This document shows, piece by piece, positions 38,001-50,900 of a stretch of DNA of 64,000 nt. The stretch's first letter is position 1; each line of letters starts with the position of its first letter. Under the pieces are notes generated by a model. That model did no database searches. It was not told where the DNA came from and was given only the letters and a program-made list of their open reading frames with translations. A program made the position numbers and the translations under genes. The DNA lies in assembly GCA_002633005.1 (NCBI GenBank), contig NMRA01000951.1, positions 25,947 to 89,946 of the forward strand. Direction: 5' to 3'. The DNA is from Phoronis australis. Lineage: Eukaryota; Phoronida; Phoronidae.

Positions 38001-41000
38001 AACGAGCAACCTCTGAGTTGGTGTGGTCGCATAAAATTGTTCTGCCTTTATAAGGAATTAGAATGTCCTCCGGATGCTTCGTAGCCGGGCTGGGTTTACT
38101 CCGCCAAGTTGTTTCTATATGAGCGAACAACTTGTCTCGAGCATTTTGAAGTTGGAAGCAACAGAAATCGATGCAACCTTCATAGAAATCGTTAGTGTCA
38201 AAAAATATCGAGTCTATTCTTTTAACAACCAAAACATCCACTGGACTTAATTCACGTAAAAAATCAACAAATGGGTAAATTGAGTAATAATATCGTACAA
38301 TTACATGCTTATAGCCTCTGTACCGTGAAACTTTGTCCGAGGAACCGGTTTCTTCTGTTGTAATTCCTGTCGGTAATAAGCTCAGCAGTTCGTTTTGCTG
38401 TGACTTACTGCAATACATGACTAGTCTCAAAAGTGTGACAATTGAAATCATAACTTGTAAATTGCACGCGCCTTCCTCCGTTAAGATACCCCTGGAATTC
38501 ATTTCACCAAGGATGTCCCAAGTGTTGTTACTGTCCAAACCGTAAAGTGTTTTGAATAGGCTAATCACGACACTTGGTAATCTGAACATTTCCCTCTTAA
38601 TATCGTGCACTTTTCCTGTGCCCGTATGGAAACTAAGTTCCGGAAAAATGTCATTCAAAAGTTCGTGAATTTCAGTTAGTGTTTTCATCTTTATTTTTTC
38701 TTCAGCTTTGTGCTCTGCTCTAAGCAGTGTGAACTCTTTGAAAAGGTCGTCAGCATTTGCGCTACACCATAGTTTCACTGTTGTGGTCAGGACACGGTCA
38801 AATATATATCTATCGTTCTTGGCGGTCTCATATTGGCAAATCTTGGCCAGGTTTTGAGGAGTCCTTATTAGCTCTATCCCCGGTCTTCCTGGCTTGTCCG
38901 GTCGTCCTAATGGTGTCTTGCAAGCGAACGGGAGAGCACTGTCGAACTCAAACCCGCGAGCTACTACGTCATCTACGAACCAATTTCCACCTTCAGTGTC
39001 GCAATCATTGAGAGATTTAATGCTCATGGTCCGCAGATAGGTTTCACCAATATTTAGGACAAACAAATGCACAAGCCTAACTAGGTTCCTGAAATACTCA
39101 AGATCTGCGGTGTCATCTTCCACAAGGATTGCCCATTCCAAGTCTGAATACGGTGTTGCTTCTCCCCTAGATAAAGACCCCATAGCTATGGCTACGTATT
39201 CTTGTGGAGGTGGTCCAAGGATTTCCTGTCCCTTCGTAATGAGGTATTGATCCAGTGATATCATCCCAGTGCAAACGTCTTTAAAAATACTTCGCGTTTC
39301 TTCAACGAAAACCTTTTCCAGTTCTTTCCGCTCATATTCCGGAGCCTTTAAATTAAGATCGCGGCCAAAATTCTGCAATAGTTCAACCGCACGCAGCGAA
39401 ATTCTGCTTCTGATGTTTTCTAATTTTTCTTTAACTTCCACCTTATAATGTATCGGTAGTTTGTTTACAGGCAACGACAGTACTTCACAGAATGCAATTT
39501 CATTTTCTTTTAATAGTGCTTCCAGCTTTTCTCTGTAAGAGCTACTCTTTGTCCTCAGTAACGCTGCATTGTAGAGTGCTGACGCAGTAACAAAGTGCTG
39601 AGTGTAGTTTGTTAACAAACCTCGTCTTTTGTAAACATCACCCATTTGTTGGAATATTTCACTGGCTGACATTGATCCACCATCCTTGTTGATGAGAGCT
39701 TTAAGTGATGATGCAAGGCTGGCTTCTGTCGATTCCAGTTGTAATAATTCTGTAAATGTTAAGCGAACAATGTACTTTACAAAATAACCATTCTTTGTAA
39801 GCAGTAGTGGGGTAACAATGGAGTTTCGTTACAGTCCGTGGGGCATGTCAAGCTTGGAGCAAAATATTCATTTCTTCATTATTCGAAATATTTATAATTA
39901 GCTTAACTTGAGGAGTTCTCAAGATACCTGTCCTTCTCCGACTATAGAAAGATTCCAAAGTTTGACATGCATGACTAACTTGTATTTGGTGCAAGCTCAT
40001 GACTATGGTTGGGTACAGACGGCCAAGAGTCATGACTATGGTTGGGTACAGACGGCCAAGAGTCATGACTATGGTTGGGTACAGACGGCCAAGAGTCATG
40101 ACTATGGTTGGGTACAGACGGCCAAGAAAAGTTTTGACTGATCTCAACAGACTGTTTTGTATTTTAAAAATTGCTGCCTTGAGGTGTTCAGATTTTTAAG
40201 GGAACTCGTAGGTCTGTTGAATGTAGAAAATCTCAGTAGTAAACCGGAACCACTGCATAAGTAGATAAATGAATCGATTTGCGTTTCAATTCTAAAACTG
40301 GTGTACCGATTTCACCCGAAATGAAACTAGCAACACTAAAGAAGTACACTATACAAAAAAATAACTCCCCCATCAATCGGCGCGGGGCCGTGGATATAAC
40401 CTCAGTTCGCGGTCGGGGTCACCAACGACCTGATAGAAACCCGGCAGGTAATGTGCGCGTGATTTTTAATATTCTCACTACTTCCTTTCCAAACTCCTTC
40501 AAGATCTCCTTTGTTAGTAAACATCTTTAAAGGTATCATAGAAATTTGCAACGCCCTTTTTAAACACACAGATATATTTTCCTCCATAGAAACTGAGAAA
40601 TATATCAATCTAAGCTAATCAAAACGGCTTGTCGCGAATATTCTCCGCGTCAACTTTTTCTCCAAGCTACATAGCCTTTAAAAAGACCGCATTAAACATT
40701 TTAAATTGTCCGACTGGATGTTACGTTTGCCGTTCAAAAAGGTGACTTCTTCAAGACCAGCTACCCCACGAAATGGTGCCTTTTTTCTAAGGTTCTCTAC
40801 AAGAGGGTGTCTTTTACGATTTAGTTCCCAATAAAGAGTTTACTTTGGGAGTTAGAAACTCCAATAAAGGTTCTTTAATGTTTTTATAACTTTGATTAAA
40901 AAGACGTCTCTTCATTCACTGTTTCAGACTCAAAAAGAATAAAAAATTCAGCTGTCCCAGAATCCATACGAAAGGGTGACCTTTTTCACGGGAGCGCCCA

Positions 41001-41440
41001 AGAAATGGGTCCACTCTCTAAATGTGCGAGTTGCTCGTCCATCAAAATGTAGTCGAGTGCCTTCTTATAAATAATTCACATCGGAATGCGACACATAACA
41101 ATCTATGCATGGTAATAGCGGATGAAGTCTAGAGGCCGACATTTTTCGCATTACGGCAAAATGATGAATATGGTATTACAACCAGGGGCAAGTGGCTTAA
41201 AAGTTTCGCGCTGAGTAACAACAACGACACCACATTATCGCTCGTCACGTACGTTGCCATCCTTGAACAATGCCTATTGTAGACAATGTCAAAATCAACC
41301 TCATCCAATGCAATGCACAGAAAAGCTGTAACAACTGAAGATGCGATATATTTTGAATAGTTGGTGTTAACAAGGGTTCTCTTACCTATTGACATATCTC
41401 CGGTTGTGGCAACACGTTTTCTGTCTGTATCGTCACTCAT
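35065..41440 (-). CDS. large DUF294/GlnD-like nucleotidyltransferase fused to ~22 tetratricopeptide repeats, 2 coding exons
   Basis: Coding exons 41386-41440 and 35065-39749 give 4740 nt, or 1579 aa. The long exon opens at a TTTACAG acceptor at 39750, 26 codons before its first ATG, and the frame is coding from there. Exon 1 (MSDDTDRKRVATTGDMSI) ends at GTAAGA in the matching phase. Residues ~45-110 look helical and TPR-like. At about 200-230, MGSLSRGEATPYSDLEWAIL is a nucleotidyltransferase signature: Gly-Ser (209-210), then D221-x-E223 as the metal-binding pair, as in the protein-PII uridylyltransferase N-terminal/DUF294 family. A helical region follows. From about 599 to 1564, some 22 repeats of roughly 42 aa follow the pattern DHPDIASCLNNIGNVYDNMG then LALEYYQESLSMKKRIHG, resembling kinesin-light-chain/NPHP3-type TPRs. 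Similar NTase-TPR proteins occur in cnidarians and amphioxus; no function is established that I know of. There is no signal peptide or membrane segment, so it is probably cytosolic. A CTTTTCAG acceptor at 41463 implies a noncoding leader exon. Confidence 0.9.
39999..40131. repeat. 33-bp minisatellite, 4 near-identical copies
   Basis: CATGACTATGGTTGGGTACA followed by GACGGCCAAGAGT repeats four times at exactly 33 bp, with almost no differences. Since 33 is a multiple of three, the open frames through it repeat an 11-residue unit. It lies in intron 1 of the NTase-TPR gene, about 250 bp from the acceptor. I treat the frames as by-products. Confidence 0.95.
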
Positions 41441-44400
41441 TGTTCTGGTCGATGAACGACACCTGAAAAGTTGCTACCAGTTGTTAGTATCGCTTGGCAT
41501 TCATAAGTATGAGGACTTCGTTCTAGTAAAACAAAAACAGAAAGGTTGCAATAGTCCTTGCCTGAACGCAAAGCGAAGACTCGGACAAACAACTTGAAGT
41601 CGTGCATTGTATAAGACTGAAGCCCACAGACGTAATAGGACCGTTTTCACGTAGGAGGGGTGTGAAATATGTGATGAGTAGTTAGCATTTAGCTTTGCCC
41701 TGGGGTCAATGACGATTTTTGTTCTTCCCCAGCCTTAAATGCTTTTTAGTCTCAGAGAGAAGCAACTGTATTAGACCACTTTCATGGGGATAAGTGGCCC
41801 AAATCAAAAGTTTTTTTTGATAAAAGGTGGTCTTACAACAGATTTAAAAGGACACTGCACCTTTTGTTTTGGCAACTCCTTCACCCAAATTAAGCCTAAC
41901 TGGTTCTGATCACATGTAATTATAAAGTTGCTGCATCGTTTAAAGCATAAATTATACAGTTTTGTGTACTTTAAAGCATAATTTACAGTTATTTCACCTA
42001 AAACAATTCCTCACTGTGTCACAACTAATGTGTGACCCTGTGGCAAGAATACCATCTTTGCTCATAAAACTTCTTCCAAACTACGGTTGGCGAGATTCAC
42101 AGAGTTGTTTCAAAGATTTATGGGGTCTAGGCAGCCACTTAAGTTAAGCTAAAACAGGGTTCACATTGTACTTTTGAAAAATGCATCTTCCATTTAAATT
42201 ATCCGATGTATGACACCGAGGAACATTGACTTCGTGAGGTCACTAAATTGAACACAAATTAAATAGAAGAAAGGCGTTGAGTGTAAATGAGTGACTTTTA
42301 AACAAGTTTCAAACGTTGTTCATAACTAAGTCAAGATACCGAAACCGAAAGCAAAATTCGTCGTAAACCGACCCTTTTCCAAGGGTTGATAACCTTATCG
42401 GTGTAGTGAAGGTGATATAGCTTACGAACCGTGTCTGCGCGTGCTAAGTAACTGAGTACTTGGTTTTGCGCCCTTCACAAATTTGGTCGAAATTCGACAA
42501 GTTCTGCTCCCAAGTCACGTTATGCAGCCCCGAGTGCTGACTTGATCGACGTCATTCCGTGGTGAAAGTCAAAGCTATAGGTTCTTTTGTCCCCGTCTCG
42601 GCGATGTTGTTCACAAATTACATGTCATGATACCCACTTAGCACTATGAAAACATAGCCATGCATTAACACAAGTTAAAGAATAAAAACATGTCTTTGAA
42701 TACAGTATATACATGCACTCTTTCAATCCTGTTCAGCTGCAGGTAAACTTATGGCGTTCCGGAAACGGCAATGTTAACCTGCTTGAGCCTTCAGAGGGGT
42801 ATTTACTCAATATCACCATTCTCCCGAAAGATGGCACTCTGAAAGAGTGTCGATTTTTGTATTTTTATTCGAAACTGTCGGTGGTTTTGCTGTTCGTCAG
42901 TTTATTAACGCAGGAAGAGGGCGGGATTATCTGTATCTCCAAAGGTACACCTGATAAAAGCATAGAAACCTAGGCATTTATACCGTTCTATGACAAAGGT
43001 AATCATCGAGACCTGGCCGGCCTACTATACCTTGCTAAGTGACGTTTTAATTTGCAGTGGGTGATAATTTAAAATCTGCATTGGAAAAAATACCGGACAA
43101 AGATCATTTTAAGAAGAAATGTTAACCATATCCGCGAGTGCAACTGGAAGGAATCCTACGAATTACATCAAAGAAAAAAGGCCTACCGGCACAAATTGGC
43201 GCAACTTGAGGATGGCGACACGTTGTGCAGCACGGACAATTTGGGGTCTTCTGAAACTATATGGTTTGAAAGTAAAATCGGCAGTTAGGAATTGATTCCT
43301 TTGGTTTTGACAAAAAATGTAGGATTCTAGACATATGTCCAAATTTGGCCAACGTCGGAACGTCATATTTTAGGCCGGAAATGACTGTTCGGCGAGATTC
43401 ACTTGAAAACAGAGGCGATAGTTCATAACATCAAACGATTGTACAAAAAGCTGGAATTATTCTTGGAATGTCCCACTGTGTATGAGAGTTCATCAAACTG
43501 GAATTGAGGATTTTTATAAAACGGAAACGAAATGATATTTTAGAAAACTGTAACAACATTTTTTTCATCGAAATATAGTCATGTTGATATCGTGGTTTTG
43601 TTATAGACGTACCTTTCTTGCTAAATTTCACTGAAAGACATGGTCAATTTATGTCAGATTGCTAAAAAGTCAAAAATAGAATTCCAACTGAAATTTATGC
43701 ATTTACTGAGTAATCTATAGTTTTGTAGATATTTTTCTAACAGTTTGTCGGTAAGGTCCTATCTAACCTCAAGATTTTGAGAGAACTTTTAAAAATACAG
43801 AGTTAGATAACATGAAACTCTATACTCTCCAGACATACATGCCCCGGCCGGCTGCGCAATGATAGAAATTGAACGGGTTGCCGCGGCGGCCTGAGGACTG
43901 GCTAGATCAAGCCCGTTCAAATAAGTTAACATTCATGGTATGTTTTCAGTGTCTCCTATCTCGAAAGCCACGTGTCTTACGGTGTCCATGGTTTTTGAGC
44001 CGGACGATCTTCATGCGTGCACCCACCCTAAAAACTAAAAAAACAGGGGTGCTCGAATGTGGACCTTTTACTAAGATTCACGGGGTACGATGATAAGAGC
44101 TGTGAATTGTGCATTCGCCAAATTTTGATAATTCCTTCCTTTTTAGTGGACTTTTGTCTCGTTTTCTATTTTTTTTTCGGAATTTCCGTTTCTCTTTTTG
44201 CCAACTTCGCCAAATAGGGGAGCTCGTTCGAGCCCCCCACCCCCTGGGTGCGCGTATGATCTTCAACGCCAACATCATCGCTTATCGATAATTCACATTA
44301 GCAAGACGTATTTGGGACCAAGATAGTGTTTAACACGAAAAAATGTTATAAGAAAAGACTTAATTCTTAAACATTGGGTTCAATAGTAGGTAATAGTTGG

Positions 44401-45949
44401 AAGCAAAAACATTTTGGAAAAACAAGATAAAATGATAGGTCCTGGTGTCATACTAGTGTCATCACGGGATAGCCGAGTTGACAGTAGAGTATAATGCTGC
44501 TATTTCTGTTCTAAAAAGCCTATTTCAAGCAAATTTACGTCGTAACATTTGTAAATTTGAAACTATCAGAGACAAAAGAAAACGTTTCGGTGTTTATAAG
44601 GGTTGGCCACCGCTAAAATTGGCTATTCGAGAACGGCACATGAATACCGGCTAGAGTTGACAGCGGAAATGGAATCCTATCGATCCGATTTTATGAGAGT
44701 AAAAAAACCCAATTCACTTTTTAACCAGCTAAATAAGGCAAAATACAGCTTTACGTCTTAACGGACATTTCACCGCACGCTGTTTAGGCGTTATGTTTGA
44801 ATTCTCAACCGAAGCGCGTTGAGGTTTTAAAACATTACCACACTCCCCAGATTCTGAAATGTTGCCGAATGAGCCGGTAATTCGAGTCAGACGGACAATA
44901 AGTATATGCGCCAATTTCGAATTCGTAATTTTATAGTTGGCCGACGCCAACTTTTTAAGCATTTTGCTGAGTCGCTGACGGTTTTGACGTTCTTATTGGT
45001 ATCGGAAATCAAGACTCAATAAGTGTAAGGAATATCACGAGACTGGATTTTATGAGCTTAAGTGGCTTAATTCATTTTCCTTCTTTATGGCAACTAAATA
45101 CCGAGGAAATGCAGCTTTAACAATATTAATGAATGTATTTTCAGAAAGTGTAAACCCGTCATGAGTTACTCAAGGAGACAGGTTTAACTCCATTTGAAAA
45201 AATATTCATTGCTTTATTTACCGTAATCGATTTTGCCCAGGGTACGCCACGAGCTATGTTGCAGAGTAAAACAAGATGAGGATTGCGAATAATGTCATTT
45301 ATCATGACGTAAATAGAAAGAACTGAACAAGACAACGCAAGATGGGCATGGAAAAACGCCACCAGCGTGTACAATGAATAGCTCTGAAAGATGGAACCAA
45401 AACAAAAGAATTGCCCGGCTGAAGGGCCTAAAGAAAAAGCACAGAACATAAACGCAAAACTTAAAAATACCTAACTAAACAAGACTGCAATATGGGCATG
45501 GAAAAAAGCCATAATGGCAGTATGGGAATACTGACACATAAAAACTTAAGAAAGTAACAACCTTTCTGGGAAACGATAGAATTGCATTCGATGAGTCAAG
45601 AGTGGTCTTGTGCTCCTATTACGAGCGCATCTGAGTACGTGTGTTCTCATTGTTTTGTGCGCTGCGAATAAAAAATCTTAATCAATTTTATAGAACTGAA
45701 CATTATAGATTCTTTTGTTAACTTGTTAACGGTTACTGCTGCGCACAGTAGAAATCGGTTCCATAATATTCAGAGAGACAGCTGGCAAGCTGTGTGCTAC
45801 TAAATCTAAACTTAGGACAAATGAAGCTGCGTGGAGTGTAAGAATAGATTTCATAGCTGCTCGACGAGCAGGCAGCAAACATCTGAGCTGGGTTGCATAA
45901 AACTTCAAAATTATCCACTGGATAAGTTTGATTGTTATATGACCGCCAG

Positions 45950-46010
45950 CATGGGCGGCGCAGCACTGAAAAAAGTGGGGGCTACAGCACCTTATGGTGC
46001 GCCGCCCATG
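45950..46010. mobile_element. 61-bp miniature element with perfect 13-bp terminal inverted repeats
   Basis: CATGGGCGGCGCA at 45950-45962 is the exact reverse complement of TGCGCCGCCCATG at 45998-46010. The 35-bp centre contains CTGAAAAAAGTGGGGGCTAC. A decayed relative lies at 33380-33505. It is too short to be anything but a miniature non-autonomous element or a structured RNA. Confidence 0.7.
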
Positions 46011-46290
46011 TGACGTCAGGTGCGTTGTTCAACAATAACAACGTGACGCATGATAATGGGACGTCATTGTTGCTACCTAACTTTTATGCAACTGGGCCCT
46101 GATCAATTATCGCGAGCTTGTAAACGCACTGCTACGTTGTTTGTGGTATAAGCTGGAAAACAGAAAACCATCATGTTTGTAATGACAGGATTGAGGACGA
46201 AATTCATTTCATGCTCAACTTTTCTTTTTACGAAAATTAAAACATACTAATTTTAGTTTTTAAAAAGTTATGGAAATTCTGAGACGGAAG

Positions 46291-46566
46291 AAGTGGCGGA
46301 TTTAGGGGGGGNAAATTCTCCCAGATACCATTATTGGCAGTTCGGGGTGTGAATTGCTCACTAGCATATGCGTGCACCCAGGGGGCTCGGGGGGCGAATG
46401 CACAATGCATAGGCCTTGAACAAACTCTACCTTATTAAGGTCCCCAAACACAAAAATTTGAGACCCTTGCATCCCTACATTTTAGGCTGGGCGCGCGTAT
46501 GTGGCGAAATTCTGGTTATTCCTGTGCCCTGCCCCCCCCAACTCAAAAATCCTAGATCCGCCCCTG
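46291..46566. mobile_element. 276-bp non-autonomous DNA element with GGCGGATYTAGG ends
   Basis: The left end AAGTGGCGGATTTAGG and the reverse complement of the right end CAGGGGCGGATCTAGG differ at three of 16 positions. The subterminal sequence is G-rich on the left and C-rich on the right. CAGGGGCGGATC-type ends are familiar from short non-autonomous elements in several animal genomes. No target-site duplication is clear. Confidence 0.65.
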
Positions 46567-47101
46567 GGGAGATATAGGGATCATACCCAGGTAACTTTTC
46601 CTTTGTATGTAGCTTAATGAGTTACTTGTAAAAGTGCTCTTTACCGATAATGTACAGGGATTGTATTTATTATTTTCATTTAGTTTCTTTGAAGTTTACC
46701 CACCAATACAGATAAAAGAGTAGAGTCAATCCCTCCTGAATACGTGTTTGTATTATTACTATAATTCTTTTGATACCATAACGTCCAAATTGCAAAATTT
46801 TTTGGTCAGATTCTTTTATAGTAGAGATAATATAATCAGACAAGACAGGCAGACCATTTAAAAATTAATAAAGTTTATGTAAAGTTGATTTACAAACAAG
46901 AGGATATACAAAACAAATATGACGAAATACAAGGTCAAAACATCAGAGACAGTTAATGAACGATTAATGAAATATTAAAATACACTTCTGGGATACACCA
47001 GCAAAGCAATGGATACAGACAGTTGCACACAATGTGCTCCATCACCAAATGATGTTAAAAAGTGGAACAAAACACTTAACATGCAAATCCAATTTTGCAC
47101 A

Positions 47102-47107
47102 TTTATT
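47102..47107 (-). terminator. candidate poly(A) signal for PLBD2
   Basis: Minus-strand AATAAA about 840 bp past the PLBD2 stop; an ATTAAA lies nearer, around 47710. If the distal one is used, the inverted repeat at 47553-47697 is in the 3' UTR. Confidence 0.3.
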
Positions 47108-47552
47108 TTAAATTTCATACACCTCAACTAAGAATGGAGTCGACACTGTGTTCATGGTATGGAAGTGAGTATGAACAGCTACTGCATGGTATTCACTGTT
47201 TGTTTGGTAAAACTAGTCGCATTTCTCAGTACATGGAACTGACCCACCTTTTGAAAATTTGTGGTGTACACAAACATTTGTTCTATTTAAATTAACTACT
47301 ATACGTGGTTCGTCATTCATGTTCCAAGCCCTTTAACCCAAGGGGCAATGATAATTTTTAGGGTAGTGGTGTCACTGGGCTTCCAAATCTGGGCTAGTGA
47401 AAAAGATACTAGTATTCATACCATGCACACCAAAATTTATCTTCCAAGCACTAAAAGTAACCTCCAATCCCATTTTTCTAGATGCTCAGAGTCTCTGGTC
47501 CCAAGTTTGGCAAATGTGGCGGCTAAAATGCAAAGAAAATCAACTTGATCCA

Positions 47553-47697
47553 GGTACAAAAATCCTCATAGCAACGAGTCCTTACATTTTCTAACAATAA
47601 TCGTGGATCAGACTTTTTGGGTGCATATGCTGATTGATTTTTTTTGTGATTATTGTTAGAGAATTCAATAAAATTAAGCTTTCAAGATTTTTGTACC
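47553..47697. repeat. interrupted inverted repeat in the PLBD2 3' flank
   Basis: GGTACAAAAATC (47553-47564) pairs exactly with GATTTTTGTACC (47686-47697), and TCTAACAATAATC (47590-47602) pairs exactly with GATTATTGTTAGA (47648-47660). The unpaired spacers are about 25 bp on each side, so outer and inner stems line up as one 145-bp hairpin. Confidence 0.7.
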
Positions 47698-47948
47698 TAT
47701 ATCACAGGTCATCATTGGGTTTAATTTGATTTTTAACAACTTTAGTCCCCAAACTTGGGGCACCGTAACTTGTAAGTGAATTAGAAAATTAAAACTGGCA
47801 CCTGATCTCAGCGGCACTTCCCCACTCTGCCCATTATATTGACTTCCCCCAAGATTATTAAGAAGACCACCAACTCAGCTTGACACACTGTGACGCCACA
47901 GCCATGAAACCAAGAATTCCATCAACAGTCATTAAGTAGATAAACAAG

Positions 47949-50900
47949 TTAATCTTTGGTGAACTTAGGAAATCCTTTCTTCATATACCACTGGTGTGTG
48001 ATTGGTTGAAAATTGAACACATCTGGGTGACCAAGATGAGGAAGATGAGCAAAGTCCGATGTGCTCCACTGGAAAGGAGGCTGCTGATCAGTGGTGGGAC
48101 CGGCTACGGCACGGAACTGTAGACTTTTGAATAATAATGAACTGGTGAGCTGGAACAAGGGAAATGCGCCAAGATGAAGGCAAGGTAAAATGTCCATCCA
48201 AACACAAACTCATGTCCTTGCTCGATTGTATGGATGGCCAAATGTGCAAAAAACATCAGGATAAAATAAACAAAACAGCATTCAATTCACAATATGGAAT
48301 CAACGAGTTTGGATTGAATTGATGATGTCATATCATTGAATGCCCAAGATAGAATTGAATGGTCGTATGATTGGCATTGACTTTATTAAATACAATTGAA
48401 TATACAATTGATTTTTTTTGCACAAAAGGCAGCCTTTACGATTGCTTCATCTTTTCTTACAGTATATTAAACTCGATACAAAGATGTGCATTGGTCATTG
48501 AGTGTATAATAAATATCACTGCATCAACCATAGCACAAAGAACCTAAAGAACAGGCATTTAATGTTAAGTTTTGAAGGGTGATACCATTTTGTGACCAAA
48601 GCAACCATACCAAATGATCAACTGTTTATTTGTAACACAAGCTGCCATTGTCTGGTAATACCTTTACTCATTGTCAAGTCATGTTTACTGTATTAATAAT
48701 GACATGGGAGACAATCACTAATCCATCATCACTCATCACTTCATGCACTATGCATGTATCTGTGGCACTAAAACTTAAACTTAATTTCTATTATTCTCAC
48801 TTTTGATAATGACGATGTGGTTATATATACACACCCAATCAACAATAAATGGTGTTCACAGACACCTTGTAAGGTGTTTGAAAGTTGTTTTAATCCATGC
48901 AAAGCCATCTACACCATTTCGTAAATAACTTTTGGTATGCTCAGCCGAAAAATGGTATACAACTTTGTACATCCAGAGAAACACCTGTCTACACTGTCTG
49001 ATTAGTCATAAATGTCAGTCATCCATGGAGTTATACGGAATAATTATTGATGGAGTCATAATAAAAACCAGAGTGTGTAGGCTTAACTAGACTCTACCTT
49101 CATATCTGTCCCACCATGTTCTCGATGACCCAAGGCGTGGATTGGATACGTGCCAGTGGCTGGATTGAGATCACAGCGTGCCGAGATACCATTCTCAGCG
49201 CTGAATGGAGGTGTACAGTTACATCGTGCTAATGGATCATTCTTGAAATCATTGTACCTGAGAGGTTCAAAAAACTTTGGATTAAAACAAATACTGGGAA
49301 ATGTTTCATTACAACAGAGGGCAGTAGCAGCACTTTCATTAATATGAACACATGAAGCAGGCCATGAGCAGTTCTAGAAAATTATTTTAGGTGGTGAAAA
49401 GTTTATCTGGGTTTAACAAGACATTTCATCACTGGAAAAAAGACGATTTTGGCAAAAAGTGACATGACAAAGTCAATGTCTAACACTGCAAGCTGATTTG
49501 ACCTCTTGAGGACTATCCGTATATTAAGGCATACTAGGAGGGGAGATGTGGTGTGGAGATGAAAACAGGGAAGCAGGGTGTTCAAGGTCTGGTGATGTCA
49601 TTAATTGTTATAAATAGCGGACAGATGAAGTTGAAGAACACAAATTGTATGAGGACAATAGAATATGTATGTTTAGAGAACATGGCCCAGTCTCCAATCT
49701 CCGTACTCAGACTCGATTCATACTCAAACTCAAACTTCATACTCAACTCGAGTACAGACTCAGCTTTGGTGTATTCAATGTCATACTCGAAAAATCTGTT
49801 CTCAAAATTTCGAGCACATACTCAATTTTCGAGTATACTTGAACTGAAGTGTATCCCATCTATATTTCGAGTACGATTTTGAGTAAAATTCCAAGTATAT
49901 GCTCCAAATTTCAAGTTTGGTCTGGCAGTGTGCTTGAAATCATACTCGAAAATAAATACGAGCGAGAGAACAAAATATCGAAAGGCCACCGAGCAACACA
50001 GCAAATCTAAAAAGAGGTAATAGTTTTTGTTTTAAATCTTCTTATTCTTCACCTTATTAACCCACCATATCACTGCATGACTGCCAATTTATAAACTCCT
50101 TCTTACACTACGATTCCTGGCAACAGGCGCATTCTAATCCCTTGTCGGCGAGTCATTACAAGTGTCGAAAGCAGTTGAGGGGAAAGTCGTGTGAGAAGTT
50201 TGTGCTGCCCTTATTTCACTAGGTGTGCCTACGGTGTATAGGGTTTCCAAAAGAAGAAGAGGCGAGGAAAGTTAAAAACACTTTGCTTCCCTGTCAGGTA
50301 CATTTCACATCATAGTTTAGTCATCTATACTTCCTCAATCCCCGAATGGTGTTTGCCGATTTCTAAGTAGACGTCTCGTCCCGTTCACTGGTGAACTCTG
50401 AATGCCTGCACAGGTATTGTGTTTTAACTCACACGCCAAATATCAACTAACTTGAAACATGCCGATAAAATACAAATATACAGTATCAAAGTTTTGACAT
50501 CGGTGTAGGCCTACACAGCAATGGTTCTATGTCAAGACTAAATTAGCAAGAGAGAACAGAGGTTCTTTCTAAGACATTCTCGGGAGATGAGGAATTCAAG
50601 AAGTAAAGCTTAACAATTGTCAAATGTATCAAAGAAATGGTATAAGAATATTGTATTGAAACTGAAAAAATGAATAATAGTAACAGAACACTCAGAATTC
50701 CACGTTATACTCTTGTAGTTGTAGCGACAGCAGACGATAACGTAGTTGCTGGGTTGGTCTATGCCAATAGGGAGCGATGAATGATCAGCACGACTTTGCG
50801 TGGTTTTGCATTTCACATCACAAAGAGTTCCATAGCAACTTGAGTATGAGTGTCAGATTTGAGCACGTTTGGAGTCTACTCAAAATGCGACATTAGATAC

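Larger units (their letters stand above)
41463..47948. other. gene-poor region between the NTase-TPR and PLBD2 genes
   Basis: About 6.5 kb without a recognisable exon. It should contain the NTase-TPR promoter and leader exon on its left and the PLBD2 3' UTR on its right. It holds a 61-bp perfect inverted-repeat element (45950-46010), a 276-bp element with GGCGGAT ends (46291-46566), a single N at 46312, and a 145-bp inverted repeat (47553-47697). Related C-rich text (CACCCCCTGGGTGCGCG) near 44238-44255 hints at another decayed copy of the 276-bp type. Confidence 0.5.

Noticed and set aside
39999-40199. Repeat-peptide frames through the 33-bp minisatellite
   Set aside because: Any 33-bp unit without stops gives this. 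Both strands are open and no start context or homology supports coding.
42713-42973. 86-codon plus-strand frame between the NTase-TPR and PLBD2 genes
   Set aside because: No motif or splice context; length is within chance expectation for this composition.
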